Positions 46,693-60,951 are shown, numbered from the stretch's first letter. The stretch is DNA of 64,000 bases from Epiperipatus broadwayi (GCA_028023455.1 JAQFVV010000018.1:5355800-5419799); one strand, 5' to 3'. A program made the numbers and translations. The notes: generated from the sequence alone by a model not told the origin.

Positions 46693-47579
46693 TTATAGAA
46701 AAATTTCATCTTTAAAATTCCTGTTTGTTTTTTTAGTGATAGACACTATGGCTTTCAGAACATTCATTTTATCCATGATACTCTAGATTATATCACGAAT
46801 TTTATCTATTGAAACTTTAGAAAAATTTTCATCTCTAACACTCCCTCCCAGTCAAGTTTGTCTTGAGACACTTCTTAATTAAAATGAGTAATCCATGTAG
46901 TTTTCTATTTTATTTATTATAATGGATATTTAGCTTCTTTTTTTTTTGTTTTATTTAATATGTTCTGCAAATACTACTATACATAGAATTCTATTTTTTA
47001 TTCAACTTTTTTTTATACATACAAATAATAGTTTATTTCACTATTGCCATTACTCTATTTTTACCATATTTTTTTCAAAAAATCTTTCCTACTTTTTTTT
47101 TAATACTCAAATGATATTTATGTCTAAAATGCACTCGGTCAATAATTTTTTTTTATACAAAAACCGGTATATTTACATTAATGGAATTTCTTTCGATGTT
47201 TAATTAAATATATATGTACACACACTCATTAAAAATTCATTAAATTAAAAAAAAAAAAAGTAATAAAAAGCCTTCATGCAATATTTATATGTGCTTTAAA
47301 TGATCAAATTTCAATGTTAAAATTTGTTCATAATGTTGTCTTTTTTATATAAAATAAAATAAAAATAATCAATTTAAAACAAAATTTAAATAGACAATTC
47401 ACTATAAATAAATAAAAAAAAATTAATATATCAACCCATCTTTCATTCCTTAATGGAACCTTCTATATATTTTGTAAATATATTAGGTTGGGGGGGGGTA
47501 TTGTAATAAGTTTAATCATTTTTATGTACATATATGTATTTTATTAATTATATTTATTGTAATATAATGTAAATAATGT
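46693..47579. other. Intronic AT-rich stretch
   Basis: Poly-A/T and a poly-G run near 47489-47497. No gene recognised. Confidence 0.55.
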
Positions 47580-48200
47580 CCTTTAGATGGAGTGGCTGTA
47601 GGGAAGATTTGGATAAAGAATTTATGTCAGTATACTGATACAAAAGATAGTATGATTGTGTTAGGAGAATTGTTGAGTGTTATAGTGGCAAGGAATGTGA
47701 TAGAAGAATAGATGCATTTTTTATGAGTTAGAGAAATGGAGAACTAGTATGGAGAGTAAAAAGATTTTAAATATATATAGAAGTAAACAGAAAGTTGGGT
47801 TCGAGTTAATTTATGATAATAATAGCAAGGAAAATAGTTTACAATTTAAGGCTTGAACAGGATCTGTAATAACAAGGCAATATACACATAAATGGAAAAA
47901 TATGGATGATTTAGCCTGCAAGTTATGTAAGGAAGACATAGAAAATATTAGACATCTGTTAATTGAATGTAAATGCCTGAAAGCAGCAAGAATACAAATA
48001 ATGTTGTTGGGAGAATAAATATAAACATAGTGATTGATTTTTATGCTGGCTTTGGATAAAGCTAAAAGAGATTTATATATAAAGGCCATGGAGTTGACAA
48101 AGATTATGTTGTAGAAATGGGATAAAGCACGAGAAAGAAGAATATGGGAAAACCTTAGGATGGAGAATGGAAAGAGAAGGTAAGGTAGCTAACAGGTTTG
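47580..48200 (+). mobile_element. LINE B, 3' coding fragment
   Basis: Matches 49640-50240 (the region 3' of the RT) at high similarity but is broken by stops. It retains a cysteine-histidine motif, CKLCKEDIENIRHLLIEC (C-x2-C-x8-H-x4-C), near 47922-47975, a zinc-finger-like signature found behind the RT in several LINE clades. It lies directly upstream of a second LINE B piece. Confidence 0.75.
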
Positions 48201-48299
48201 TCTAGGCATAGTGGCTGAAACATAAAAGCGTATAGTAATGGAAATATTAGGTATACAGAGAATGAATTGAATGAGGCAGGGAAGAAAGTGGAAAGGCAA

Positions 48300-50375
48300 G
48301 AGGCTTAGATAAATGGGCAGCAGAGATGGTGCTGAATTTAGGAAATATGATCAAATTAAATCTATTATCATGTTTTAATAAGATGGCACAGAAGAGAGAA
48401 TTTCCAGATAGCTGGACTAATACAAGAATAAGGCTATTATTTAAAGAAAAGGGTAAGGATCATCGAAAGTTAACAATTATAGACCGATAGCGGTAACATC
48501 AGTTATATAAAGTTTTTGCATATATGGTGGCTAGAGAGTGGCAAAATGGATGGAAGAAAATAGTATAATGAAAGAAATACAAGGAGGTTTTCGATCAAAT
48601 AGGCATATAGGAGATAGTTTATTGGTAGCCACATAATTTATAGATATGAGTAAAAATACAAGTAGACACCTTTTTCATGGTTTTTGTAGATATAAAGAAG
48701 GCATGTAATAGAATAAATAGAAATAGATTATGGGTAAGATTAGTAAATTTGGGTGTGAATGGAGTTTTAGTGAATCTTATTAAAAGATTGTATGAAAATA
48801 ATTACTATACATATTAATTAGGAAATATAGTATCAGTTAGAGTTAAAAGTGGAATGGGGCTAAGGCAAGGATTCCCTATTTTGTTTTTGCTATATTTAAG
48901 AGAAATGGAAAGAGTAATAGAAAGACTAAGAAGAGTGATAGAGATACCATTAATAGTTGGCAAGGGAGTGTTATATTATTAGATATTTTATTTGCAGATG
49001 ATATGTTCTTGTGCACAGAAAGTAGGGAAGATATGGCAATTATACTGAAGACATGTGCAAGAGTGGGTAAAGGGATGGGGATTAAATTTAGTAAAAAAAA
49101 AAAAAGTATTGATGATAAATACTAGGGAAAGAGAAGAGAAAGAATTTTTATTGGGAGATTTAAAATTAAATGTGGTGAATAGGTATAACCATTTAGAAAT
49201 CATCTTACATAATCAGAAAAATTGTTTGGATGAATGGGAGAAAAAAATGATAAATGAAGCAAAGAAAAGAAAGGGGCTGATAAAGAAATTAACTTTGTTT
49301 TTATATGATAAATATGATGTAGCAAGAATTGTATGGAAAGAAGAGGCAGTAGCAGAGTTAACTTATGGTAATGATGTTATATGTGTTAGTAGAGGAGTGT
49401 TAGAATACATAGAAAAAGTACAAGGAGAAGTAGGAAGACATGCTTTAGATGCAGGTGTGAGGATGGCAAATGAGGAAATTCAATCAGAAATGGGATGATC
49501 AAGTTTTTATATGAGAGATGAAAAAAGAAAAATTAAAATGGTCAATAGATTGCAATTTATGGAAGATAGTATTTAATTGGGTTATGAGTAAAGGACAGGC
49601 AACAAAGTGGATGCAAAAGGTAGTACAGTATGCACAAAATTTGAGTAAAGATTTTATATCAGTATATTTATACCAAAGGTGGGATAATTGTGTTAGGAGA
49701 ATTGTTGAGTATTATAGTGTCAAGGAATGGAATAGAAGAATAGATACATTAATAAAAAAAATAGGGATTTGGAGAGATGGAGAACTGGTGTGGAGAGTAA
49801 AAGTGTTTCAATATATATATAAGTAAATGGAATATTGGGTCTGAGTTAATTTATGATAATAGCAAAGAAAATTGTTTACTGTTTAAGGCTCGAACAGCAT
49901 CCTTAGCAACAAGGGAATATTCACATAAATGGGAGAAATGTGGTGATTTAGGCTGCAAGTTATGTAAGGAAAGCATGGAAAATATTAGGTATCTGTTAAT
50001 TGAATGTAAATGCTTATAAGTAGAAAGGGTACAAATAATGAAGTTGTGGAAGAATAAATATAAACAAAGTGATTATACAGAAAGTGGGTTCTTGGTTTTT
50101 ATGCTGGGTTTGGAAAAAGATAAGGGGGATTTAGATATAAAGGCCATAGAGTGGATAAAGATAATGTTGTGGAAATGTGATGGAGCAGGAAAGAGAAGAA
50201 TATGGGGAAAACTTAGAATGAGGAATGGAAAGAGAAGCGAAGATGGCTAGTGGCTGAAAGATTCCTGACTCCGGGAAAGGAGAGTCCATAGTACATCACA
50301 TTACATGTGATTGTGTAAAAAGAAACATTTTGAAAAGATTCCATTAAGGGATGAAAGCCTGATTGATATATTAAT
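48300..50375 (+). mobile_element. LINE B non-LTR retrotransposon, RT to 3' end
   Basis: 5'-truncated element that starts just before the RT and runs to a 3' UTR ending near 50375 at a poly-T/A-rich stretch. RT motifs are spread over several frames: LLFKEKGKD then NYRPIAV near 48430-48500, QGGFRSNRHIGDSLLVA near 48580-48630, SGMGLRQG near 48850-48872 and FADDMFL near 48991-49011. The clade is not assigned: the proteins differ from the RTE family here. Confidence 0.78.
48981..50250 (+). pseudogene. LINE B ORF2 C-terminal half, frameshifted
   Basis: From the FADD box (about 48991) the thumb region continues at 49090-49498 (WEKKMINEAKKRKGLI, then YGNDVICVS and a VQGEVGRHALD segment resembling the RT-distal part of CR1/I-type LINE proteins). 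A second frame, 49518-49826, and a third, 50038-50250, continue it. A Cys-x2-Cys motif with the histidine changed lies near 49955-50010. The frames are broken near 49090, 49498, 49826 and 50018. Confidence 0.7.
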
Positions 50376-52988
50376 TTTTTTTTTTATTTACAGCGAGTTG
50401 TCTGTTTCAATTTTGTTTTAAATTATTTTTAATATTTATATATCTATATAAATATTATCATTAGCTGATTATAAGCTTTTGACATTTCCAATCTGTAATT
50501 ACAACTAAATTTTACATGGATTAACAACCTTTAATATGCAGAAAATAATAGTATTTCAAAGCACACTGTAAATCAAATAATCTTTTAACAAATATAATTG
50601 TCATAAAAAAAATCACTTAACACTTCTATTTGCACAGTATATGATAAAACAAAAATGGTTCTATAATCTAGTCCCTTCTACTTTAAGCTTGAGTAATTGA
50701 CAATTACCAGACACCCTATTTCAGTTAAATCTCCAAACTTGGACCGATTTCTGGTTTACACCTTTATCAATCAAGGTTTAAGATTCAAAATTGGAAATAA
50801 TGCAATCAGTCATACAGCAAAGCCTTAGCTGCATTTTATTATTCACACTAGTGAACTGTAAGCTCTGAATCTGAATCACTTTGCTTGAATACTCTGATCG
50901 ATGTTTGCAATTTATAAAAACCTGAAATTATTAAAATTTATAGATACTAAAATTATATCTACATAACTCTTTGGAAAGATTAACTTTGATTCAAAACTTT
51001 AGTATGATTTGAATTTCATATTTTTAATTTAAATAGTAAAATGGAATTGAAGGCAGTTGCTGGATGCTTGAGTACATTGCTTCAAACTTTGAATTCCATT
51101 CCTCATTTACAAAAGGCAAAAACTAGAAAATGGTCTGAGGATGGGGATTTAAACGCAATAAATTGTCTGGTAATCTCTGATTGTTCAAGGTTATAATAGA
51201 TGGCATTAGATTAGAAGAGATTTACACCTTCACTTGCGATTTGAAATTTTTCAAGTTCTAACCAGATTTAGAATTTTATTTTTAGGAAATTGGTTGTCAA
51301 CTCAGCTAGCCATTTAAAGTTGGTAGAAGAATGTATATCTGGCTATACTAAAATCTTCACTACCCAGCAGTTGGCACTCCTGCTTAATGATGCCTTCTTA
51401 TTTTTTTAAAGAAGTTGTTGAATATATTTTTGCATTGTGTTGTCTTCATATGAATATGTATAAAGAAATGTATGTATTTTGTTTTCAGACTACTGTAAAT
51501 AAAAATAATATACTTGATTTAGCAATCGTACATTAAAGGTAACAGTGCATTATTATTATAATTAATTTAATGTTTATATTTAAACTGAATCAGTGGTTAT
51601 TATAACAATGCTTTTAACAAAGCTATTCTTAATTGCATGATCTTTTTAATCCCTTTTGCCTTATAACAAAAGAGTATTAGACTATTTATATTGCAGACGT
51701 CTTTTTGATAGAGTATTGCTATTGTGTTCATTGATTCTATTTTACATTCATTAAATTTTTAATAATATATAAAAGAAATTAATATAAATAATTTATTAAA
51801 TTTAAATAAAGTACAGATGAAGAAAATATGGGAAGGGATATTAAATAAAATGAAATGACTATCATAAAAACAACTATCTGGAAAACAAAGAATAAACTGC
51901 AAACCAAATTATGACATTTCAATGATAAAAAAATTAATAATTTACAAACGTAAAATAGAAAGAAAATGTTATAATTCCACAATAGAAATAGTTAAATTTG
52001 TAAAAAGAAAATTACAAAGAAAGAATCATTAAAGAATCCTTATATATTTGATAAATATAGTTCTTGCCTTATTATTCTTAGAGGAAAAGATTTATATTTA
52101 TTAAATAAAATTTAAAAAAACATCATAAAAATTAATAATTGTGTTATAAATTATCAAAAGAAGTCAGTGTTTCAAAAATACCAATAAGAATTTATTTTTT
52201 AAAAAAAATAGTAATCCAGCATGTTTTTGAACATGTTAACAACAACAAGTTTTAATACTTTGTTTTAATTTATTATTGAAAATAAATAAAAAATTATACC
52301 AAATGAAGTCAAATTAATAAAAAGAAAAAGAAATTTAGTCTTTCTAAAAATAGTAATGGATAATGAAAATCTGATTTTGATGTTCTCATTGTTTATGATT
52401 TGTTTAATTATAGAATTTAAATCCTCAAAAACAGCATACATTTAAAGAGGTCAAATATAGGAAATTTTAAGATAAAAATTATACAAAACAATACTAATTT
52501 TCAATGTTTTAATAACAGTAACAAGAGGATGAAAATATAAAAATATTACCACTGATATAGAAGCAACCTAATAGTTTTCAGAAAGTGTGAAGAAACATAA
52601 ATTCATTAAAAGATTTATTAATGAAAATAATATTTAATGTTATTTATGTATATATTTGTGTGTGTATTTATATATTACCCATCTTCCTTTTTATTTTTTA
52701 GCATTTTCTATTTTTTGAATAATAAGTTGTTGTTTTTTATGAATGGTCTTTATCAGATACATTTTTGTGATCATTAATGTTCTTTTTTTCTTGCTGCTGC
52801 TATTTTAGAAGTTGAAATATGATTATAGAATTTCCAGAATAATTATTAAAGCACTATCAAGTATATTTTTTTATTCTAGATCAGTTTGGATAATAATAGT
52901 TATATTTATGTGTTGTTTTGATATAATCTTTATTATATTCTAAAAGAAATTTGTCTAAAAGTATATTATTTATGTTTGCTATTTTTAG
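50376..52988. other. Intronic AT-rich stretch
   Basis: No supported gene. 51040-51300 is slightly GC-richer and may be an old SINE-like repeat; not identified. Confidence 0.55.
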
Positions 52989-53048
52989 GCTCTTCTTATT
53001 TTACAAATTCTGGCTCATGTATTTCTTCCTGTATATATCGCAAGCAAG
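52989..53048 (+). CDS. SLC5-family cotransporter, exon (third helix)
   Basis: A 60-bp phase-0 exon between TTTTTAG and GTAAAT, encoding ALLILQILAHVFLPVYIASK. It corresponds to the hydrophobic helix ending FVPIYIKAG in human SGLT1. Exon length and phase match the vertebrate gene. Confidence 0.92.
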
Positions 53049-53339
53049 GTAAATCATATATTTTTAATTTATATTAATAGACAGTTAAGTATTGCATTTT
53101 AATCCTAATTTGATTAGAGAGAATGTAGATGAATACAAACTTATAATTTATTTATAAAAAATGGATGCTTCGATACTTTTAAGTTTATAGAATTTTATCT
53201 TTCTCTAATTATTTTATTTTACAAGAAAGACTAAAGCAAATATTTTTAAGCTAGAAGATAAACAACTATATATTTTTTTAAAGTTTATGTCATGAATATT
53301 TATTAAAACTATCAAATGCAACTTTATTTTCATTTGAAG

Positions 53340-53444
53340 GCCTCCACTCTTCCTGAATTTATGAAAAAACGTTTTGGTGGAGAACGAATACGGGTTTATC
53401 TTGCCAGTCTATCTATGCTTTTATATATTTTTACCAAAGTCTCA
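53340..53444 (+). CDS. SLC5-family cotransporter, exon (TLPEFMKKRFGG loop and next helix)
   Basis: A 105-bp phase-0 exon after TTTGAAG and before GTAAGT. It encodes STLPEFMKKRFGGERIRVYL and then a membrane helix ending LLYIFTKVS. The (T/M)PE(Y/F)…KRFGG.RI motif is a hallmark of SLC5 transporters. Separated from the preceding exon by only 291 bp, the one short intron of the set. Confidence 0.94.
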
Positions 53445-55588
53445 GTAAGTATCTTTTAACAGTTTATGAAATATTAGATTTATCCTTTTTTTCCTATCTT
53501 TTCTTTTTATTTTTTTTGTTTAGTCTATGTAAAATGTTTATGCAATTATTTTCTCTATATTCTAAAAAATGTTTATTTATAATTTAGCTAATTAGAATTA
53601 AATCATGTGTCTATTAAATTAACCTTTTAAAAATTATTTAAACTTTATTAATCATTCTTGAAAAATATAAGTGACTGTAACTTATATATAAGTAAAGTCT
53701 TCTCAACATCCTATATCTAAAAGATAAAAATAAATGTCTTATATTAAATAGAATATTTAAATTTTCATATTTTAATATTGTAATTGAAATTATTTCTACA
53801 TGCACTTATGTAATACAAGTAAAACACCATTGACCTGAACTCCCTAGTCTCAGGACTTTTGGATTTGTGATTTTTTTATATTTCAGTATTGCAAAATTTC
53901 ATTGATTCTGGGAGACATCTGTATTTGAAAAGTTATTCGGAAGCATACATTTTATAATATTAAAAAAAAAAAATTGAAAGTGTTTCAAGAGAAAACTTCT
54001 CATAAAGATATATTACAATCAAGTCAATATAATCAGCAAGCTAATCTAAATTTCTAGTCTTAAATCAAGATCTTAGCAGTCATTTAGTCCAGAAGCAATT
54101 CTTGCTACTGAATTTTTGTACTAAACTTGCAATTTTCAACATCACTCAGCAGCCAGATGTGTTTGATATAACATTCATTATGAAGATAATTGATTAAGCT
54201 TTAAACGTTTAATCATTTGCTATAGATGATTACGTTTATCTGTTATTGCAACAAGAAATCCACTAAGAGTAAAGTCAGGGAATTGCAATTATTTTAACTT
54301 TTGTATTATTAGATTTTCCACCATTCCAACACAAAATTTTACTGTTATTTTAAGAATTTTACTGTCATATTTTTAACTAAATCTCTATCAAACTATATGT
54401 AAATGCACAAAGGATGATACAGACAACAGGCAGATGTCAAAAAAACTAATATTAAATTTTGGCAAAAATTCAACATTAAACAATTAAAAAAGTAATCAAA
54501 ATAATTGCATAATATTAATAAATATTTTAATTCTATGAATAATGCAATTTTGCCATCCAGAAGCATTCCTTGTCATTCTGAAATGACCTTTCATTATATT
54601 TTCCAATTTATTGTACAATATTTAACTACTTTTTAAATAATTCTTTATATCTGGCAATGATATGCAATTGTTCTTGTATGGAGGAAAAGGTTCAAAAACA
54701 ATTAAGATTGGTTAGATGAAGATTGATGCATAACATAGTTAATCTCTTGTTTGTAAAATGATCTCAATATTTATTTTTTGACAAATCTTTTTTTGAGGAA
54801 AGTGTTGTTTATGCAAATCTTATTGTTTGCTTTGATTCCAGTGATTGAGAGATTTCCCAGCTTGAGACTTTTATATTTGTTTTTTGTCTGTTCGATTATG
54901 CAGTATGTCTGTTAATAATCATTATTATTCAATAAAAATGCTTTGTACAATTGTCTTCTTTACACATTTAGCAAGTTTATATTTAAACTATTTCTTCACC
55001 TGAAGATAGATGGAGTAACAAGACCATAAAATTGTACCAATAAGCAATAACAATTAATATCTTAGGGGATAGTTTATCATTGGTTATATCCACTCATAAA
55101 TTAGGTTATATCTTTTTATCAAATAGAAGTCTGGTTTACTTTTTTTCCAGATTGCTTGTTAGTTTTTAATTTAGAATTAATGCATTAAACATACATAGTT
55201 GTTACTTTTGTCAGCAAATTGACTTTTTTTTTCATGAATTTCTCTATATCTAATACTTAATATATGGCATTTAATATTCTTAGAGATATTGTCTTTGTCC
55301 CTAATTTAATTTAAATCTTTTATTTGTTAATTTCTAAATTTCGTTTTTAATGCACATATTTATTTATTAATTAGTATCCATATTTATTATGATTATTACA
55401 ATGTATGTGTGTGTAAATGCCCTGTTTTTGTTTTGTTTGTTTTTTTGTTTTTTTTTTTGGGGGGGGGATATACTTTACAAGAAATATGTAACTTATTTAT
55501 TATTAATGACCTTTAACTTTTAAATATTGTAAATTTCAGTAGTTGTAAATTATATAAATAGACTGATAAATATTGACTATTTTTTCAG

Positions 55589-55694
55589 GTAAATATGTAT
55601 TCAGGTGCTTTATTTATTCAGCTTTCTCTTGGATGGAATCTCTACTTAGCCATTTTGCTACTTCTAGCAATGACAGCAGTTTGCACTATTACAG
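55589..55694 (+). CDS. SLC5-family cotransporter, exon (YSGALFIQ helix)
   Basis: A 106-bp exon (phase 0 to phase 1) after TTTTTTCAG, encoding [20 protein letters not shown] followed by a helix ending TAVCTIT and the first base of a Gly codon. It is closest, by memory, to the SLC5A3/SLC5A9/SLC5A11 forms ([15 protein letters not shown]). The donor is G|GTTTTT, weaker than the others. The following exon (GLAAVIYTDT in vertebrates) was not found before 64000, so the gene continues beyond the window and this intron exceeds 8.3 kb. Confidence 0.92.
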
Positions 55695-58600
55695 GTTTTT
55701 ATTTATTTGTTTTTTAATTTCATAGTTTTATCTTCATTTTGCTCTAAGTTTTTATTTGTATATGCTGTATCGGACCATTACCATGTGTTAGTTTTTTTGA
55801 TCTCATTATGTCTGCATGATTCCAGATTTTAAGTACCACTGTTTTTCCCATTATTACATATATTTTAATCATAAATAGGCTTTCTAATTTATTGTAAGCA
55901 AGCAGTATGAAAGTTCTTAGGCTGCTTATGAAGCCATCCATTACAGATCCACATCAGCAACTTTTGATAATCTGAATCATTTTTTGTTCATCTAGAAATT
56001 ATTTTGCTATCAATTATGGGTGATATCTGTGAATCAATAACGTAATTTATCTTTTTTAAAAAAAAATTATTTGCTGTGTTAAATTTTATTCTGTTTTAAA
56101 TTACTATATCTAATATAAGATTTATATTTTTATTAACTATACATAATAATAATTTCCCGTTTTTATTAAATATCATAGACATACTGACTAGTTTTCATAT
56201 GTGAATTTTATTACCACTTACATCCATAGCTCTTATATTTGTACTTTCCAGAATAGATCTTGGATTAATTCTTTTTTTATTATTCGCTTCCGTGTTTACA
56301 TTAATATCACTGTTACTTTGAATAATTAATTTTATATTAAAATCATAATTATATATATACTGTTATCATCCATTTTTTATATTGTTTTTAACTCTTTTGT
56401 TTACTCTAGGTTTTATAACTATTTCATTTTTATCTTTGTTTTTGTGAAGTATTAATTCTATTTTTTCCTGCCATTAATTTTCTAAAAATAAACCGATTTT
56501 TGATACGCATTATTTTTGATTGCACTTTCTGAAAATTTTATGTAACCATTTGCAATTTTTGGTCCAATGATTTCTCTACTCTATAAAAACAGTGTTTTGT
56601 TTGAAATGATTGTTTTTGTTTATTTGTTCTTCATTTTTGGATTTATTTGCACGGAGAATGAAATTTTTTGAATGACTGATCATGGTTTCCTTAATATATT
56701 CAATTTTCCAAATCTCTTACACTAAGCCTTTCATTATAGTTTTTCTATAAGCTATTTCAAGATCAGTTAATAGTTCTTGACAAAGCTTATTATAATTCAT
56801 TCCTAACAAAAGTTATTTAAAATAAGGCCTTTTTCAAGTGTTCCCATAAGCATATTCTTTAAGGAAATTGTGAGGACTCACTTTGTAATATTTGATTCCC
56901 TCCAATCTGCTTGTTAACTTTTTAAAAAAAAAATGAAATCAGATAATGTATCTTGAAGTGTTTGGCTTGAAATATAAGTTTAACCTCTTAGTGATTTTGT
57001 TAAAGAATATATTTTCCAGAACATTCCATTCATAAAATGTATTTGCTGTCTTGCGTTAATCTAAGACCACAGAACTTAAAGTGATGAGGATTAATGTTAT
57101 TCTTATTTACTATATTGAGAAAATCTTTTTCTATCTGTGACAAATATCAAAATCTGATACACTTACTTAAATCTAGGTAATTTAATTTTTTTTACAATCA
57201 ATTTCTATATTAATATATGATTATAAAGTATTTACTGAATTGCATTTTTACAAACTCAAATAAGGTATGCACTAAATTTATGATTATTGTTTTAAAGCAA
57301 CTTTATAAATGTTATTATATAATGATGTATTAAATCAATTATTTGTGGTTGCCAGAATTGTTTTTACTTTCTCATAAGCTGTTCATTGTGCTAGCTTGTT
57401 ATCTTGACTAGTGATTTTTTTTTCTTACCAGTTAATCCCTGTACTAAATTGTTTTATTAATCAGGGATGGATTTTCCCTTCACAATTGTTTCTGGTTGAC
57501 TATCAAATTACACAAATTTATTATTTATCAGGGATTTTTATCAAAACAGTTCATCTTCACTAACTGTCAATCTGTGCCAATTTGTAATAGCTAGCCTATC
57601 TAATGTTGTATTCATAGAATCATGGATTTGATAATTTCTAGTTAAACTAGGCACAACAAATAAAATCATAAAGACACTGTCATGATTATAAATTTAAAAA
57701 TTATTTAATGTACAACTTACTTTATTACAAAATAATTATATATATATATATGCAGAGCTTATTAAACATAAACAATACCTTTAGTTTAAAAGCTTATTCA
57801 AATAATAATAAGGTTGCATTCTTTAAATATTTTAGTTTTACATTTGTTCTTTTTGTTCTTTAGACTAATCACATATACTCAAAGAGTTTCTCATGGAAGG
57901 TTTTACAAAGACTTGTAGAATTTAGTTATTAGCTTGGCTCTCAGTCTCCCCCCTATGAGGTTAGTGGCCCTTTTATATAACTTTACTATTCATTTTTAAC
58001 TATCTGAAGTATTTATAGTTATCACATTAATCTGTATATGTTTTCAAATTTTTCATCTACCTGTTTATGATATATTAATTAGTAATGGAATAGTGAACTT
58101 TATACAAGTTTTAATTAATTTATTAATCTCTCTTATTTAAAATATTCAATCTAATTAATATATTTTCTAAATTACAGAAATAATTTTCTGTGCTATAAAT
58201 TATATATATTTTGTAATGTACATAAAAAAGGCATAAATTTTTTATTCTATGGAGACATATACTTCATTTATAATTGTCTCATGTTTGGTTGACAAATGCA
58301 ATGGTTCATAAAAGCTTGATATTCATTCTGCACCGTAGTGTAAAAAAGAGACTAAAGAAAAATGAGTAATGGGATATATCCATTCTATTTAGTCATATGT
58401 TAATTCACCAATGATAACTTTATCTGGTTTATAGATAAGAAATAGATAAATAATTCTATACAAAATGTAATGGAATTAAAAGTATGATATCTATACCCAA
58501 GTAATTCAACAAGTAACTATGCTGAGACAGTTAAATGATATAGGTTGAATAAATAATAATAGTCATTGCAATTAAAGACTTTATACTTGCTATGTAATCT

Positions 58601-60299
58601 TATCTATAGTTTCATATGTCCAAGTGAAAAATATATAATAGTCCCATTTTACATCTATGAAAAGCTAAATCATTCAACCATTTCTCTACCAGTCATCCTT
58701 AAAATAATGTATTGATAAGGACTTAATAATAATGATATCATTAGTGTCATCTGTTAATCTTGATTATTATATTAATCTACCCTAATTTCATTATTATAAA
58801 ACTGAGAATAATGAAATGCAAAAGCTTTATACTTTAATAAAATAAATAAATTAATGAAACGGGGTTTGGTCACGAGACAAAGTGAGCATTATAAGCTAAA
58901 TATTGAATAAATCTGCTGACCCATGTCAATATTTATCTTTGCATTACTAATTTTCAAATGAAAATATTCCTAATTTGACATAAGTCATCTCAAAAATATT
59001 TACATAAAAAAAATTATATTATGAGAATACTATACTAATAGTATCTAATCATTTTATATATAGATAAACAAGAAGTGAAATGAATTATTATATTAATAAA
59101 TGCAATCAATTTTTCTCCTCCCTTCTCCCATGAAATACACTTTTGAAAAGTCTGCAAATATAAAAAAGTATTATGAGGAGAAAATTATCTCAAATATTCA
59201 TGAAACTCTAAATATCACATAAATAGACATTATAATAAAAAAAAATTAAAATAATAAATAAATTACAAAACTTTGATTAAAATAAATAAATATAAATATT
59301 CTCACTTTGTTTTTAGAGCTTAAAATTTTAGTTTCTTTTGGACATTTATGTATGAGTTTTGAACTTTTCAAGTTTTTCATAATACTTCTCTGCACATAGT
59401 AAAATGTTTTAAAGTTTCAATTTTTTCCATTTCTAACTTTCTAATGAGTGTTTTTCTTACATTGGAAATTTTTTCTTACTCTTGTTTTAAAGTTACTTCT
59501 CTTTTCAGCAATTAAAATTATATTAAACATTCACTATTTCACTTGGAGATCATAAGATGGAAAATAGGTTCAAATCTGAAGTCATTACTTTGAAAGGCTG
59601 GCAGGCTATATTTCTACATAATTGGCTACATATTTCAGTGTTTTTAGTTACATAGGAAGTTTTTTCATGTTGGTAATTTGAGACAACTATTGCTTCTTAG
59701 TACGTTTTCCTTATTTCACAGCAACTGTCTGTTAAACAGGCTGGATCATTGTTTGCTGATAAGTTTATTTGAGAATGCTGCCTGCATGAATTTAATAGGC
59801 AACTACTAAAAGTTAAACTTAACTAACTTAAATATTTGAAACTAAATCTTATATATTTTTTCAACTTATGATGTAACTGATGCTAAATACAAACATCATA
59901 GTTCAACTGCATATTTTTGATATATCACAAATAAGCTTTATTGCCTATTTCAAAGTTATTTCCTTATCAGATTAACATAATTTTTTAAACAATCTAATTA
60001 TTATTTTAATCAATTGCTATTCATTGTGAATTTTAATGAAATCAATTACACTCATAAAGACTAAGATTTAATGGATATTGAAATATATTCTAAATTTACG
60101 ATATTTTTACATTTATATTTTACAAACAAATAATAATTATAAACTCTAGACATTATTTTATCTTTATTTTACCAATTTATTTAACTTTTATAGAACATGC
60201 AGAAATTAATAAAACAGCTACATATTCAGTCTTTCTTTTTTTTTAACTTGTTCTAAACAAATAAATAAATAGCTGTTCTTGAGTAGTCCTCCCTTGATG
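55695..60299. other. Intronic AT-rich stretch
   Basis: No exon, RNA gene or repeat family recognised. TA repeat near 57735-57753. Confidence 0.55.
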
Positions 60300-60430
60300 T
60301 TTTTATTTGGTATTGAACCAATTACACACACACACATATATATATATCAAAATATTAATATATAACAAACTAGCCAAAGGAAATACATATAAAAACAAAA
60401 AAAGACTTATAAATCTAATAAATAATATAA

Positions 60431-60465
60431 TATTTCAACCAGAGGACTGGTTTTCATCAGAAAGA
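60431..60465 (-). ncRNA. Hammerhead-like motif of the Penelope-like element
   Basis: Minus strand: CTGATGA (60454-60460), one extra A, stem II AACCAG-TCCT-CTGGTT (six perfect pairs), GAAA (60433-60436), then TATT. PLEs are known to carry hammerheads in their terminal repeats. Stem III (ATAT) and stem I are weak and the bulged A is unusual, so it may be a decayed copy. Confidence 0.55.
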
Positions 60466-60951
60466 AAAAAATACACAGTAAAATGGCAATAATCAAAAAT
60501 TACAGGTGGTAAAAGATTAAAAATTTAACAAAACCCCCCTGATTGGTCACAAAATCTAACACAGAATATCTACCCAATCAATGACAAAATTCAAACAAAA
60601 AAAAAAAAACTACATTTCCTCCTAATCAAGCTTAAATTCTATTTAAATTAAAATAAATATAAAAATAAAAAATCCAAAATTAAAAATTAAAATATACATA
60701 TGTGCATACATAGAAAAATTAGACTATGCTCACATACAAAAAATAGCTGTGCTCACATTAATATTCATTAAAAACTAAAATACTTTTTAATCAAAAATTA
60801 TAGTTAGTGCAAAGTACAATAATTTATAATAACTAATTATTTATCTATAAACCAATTAAACACAGATATTAAACATCCATATAACCAATCTTTACATAAA
60901 AAACCTCATATAAGAAAATTTTCACATAAAAAACACACATATAGAAATCAT

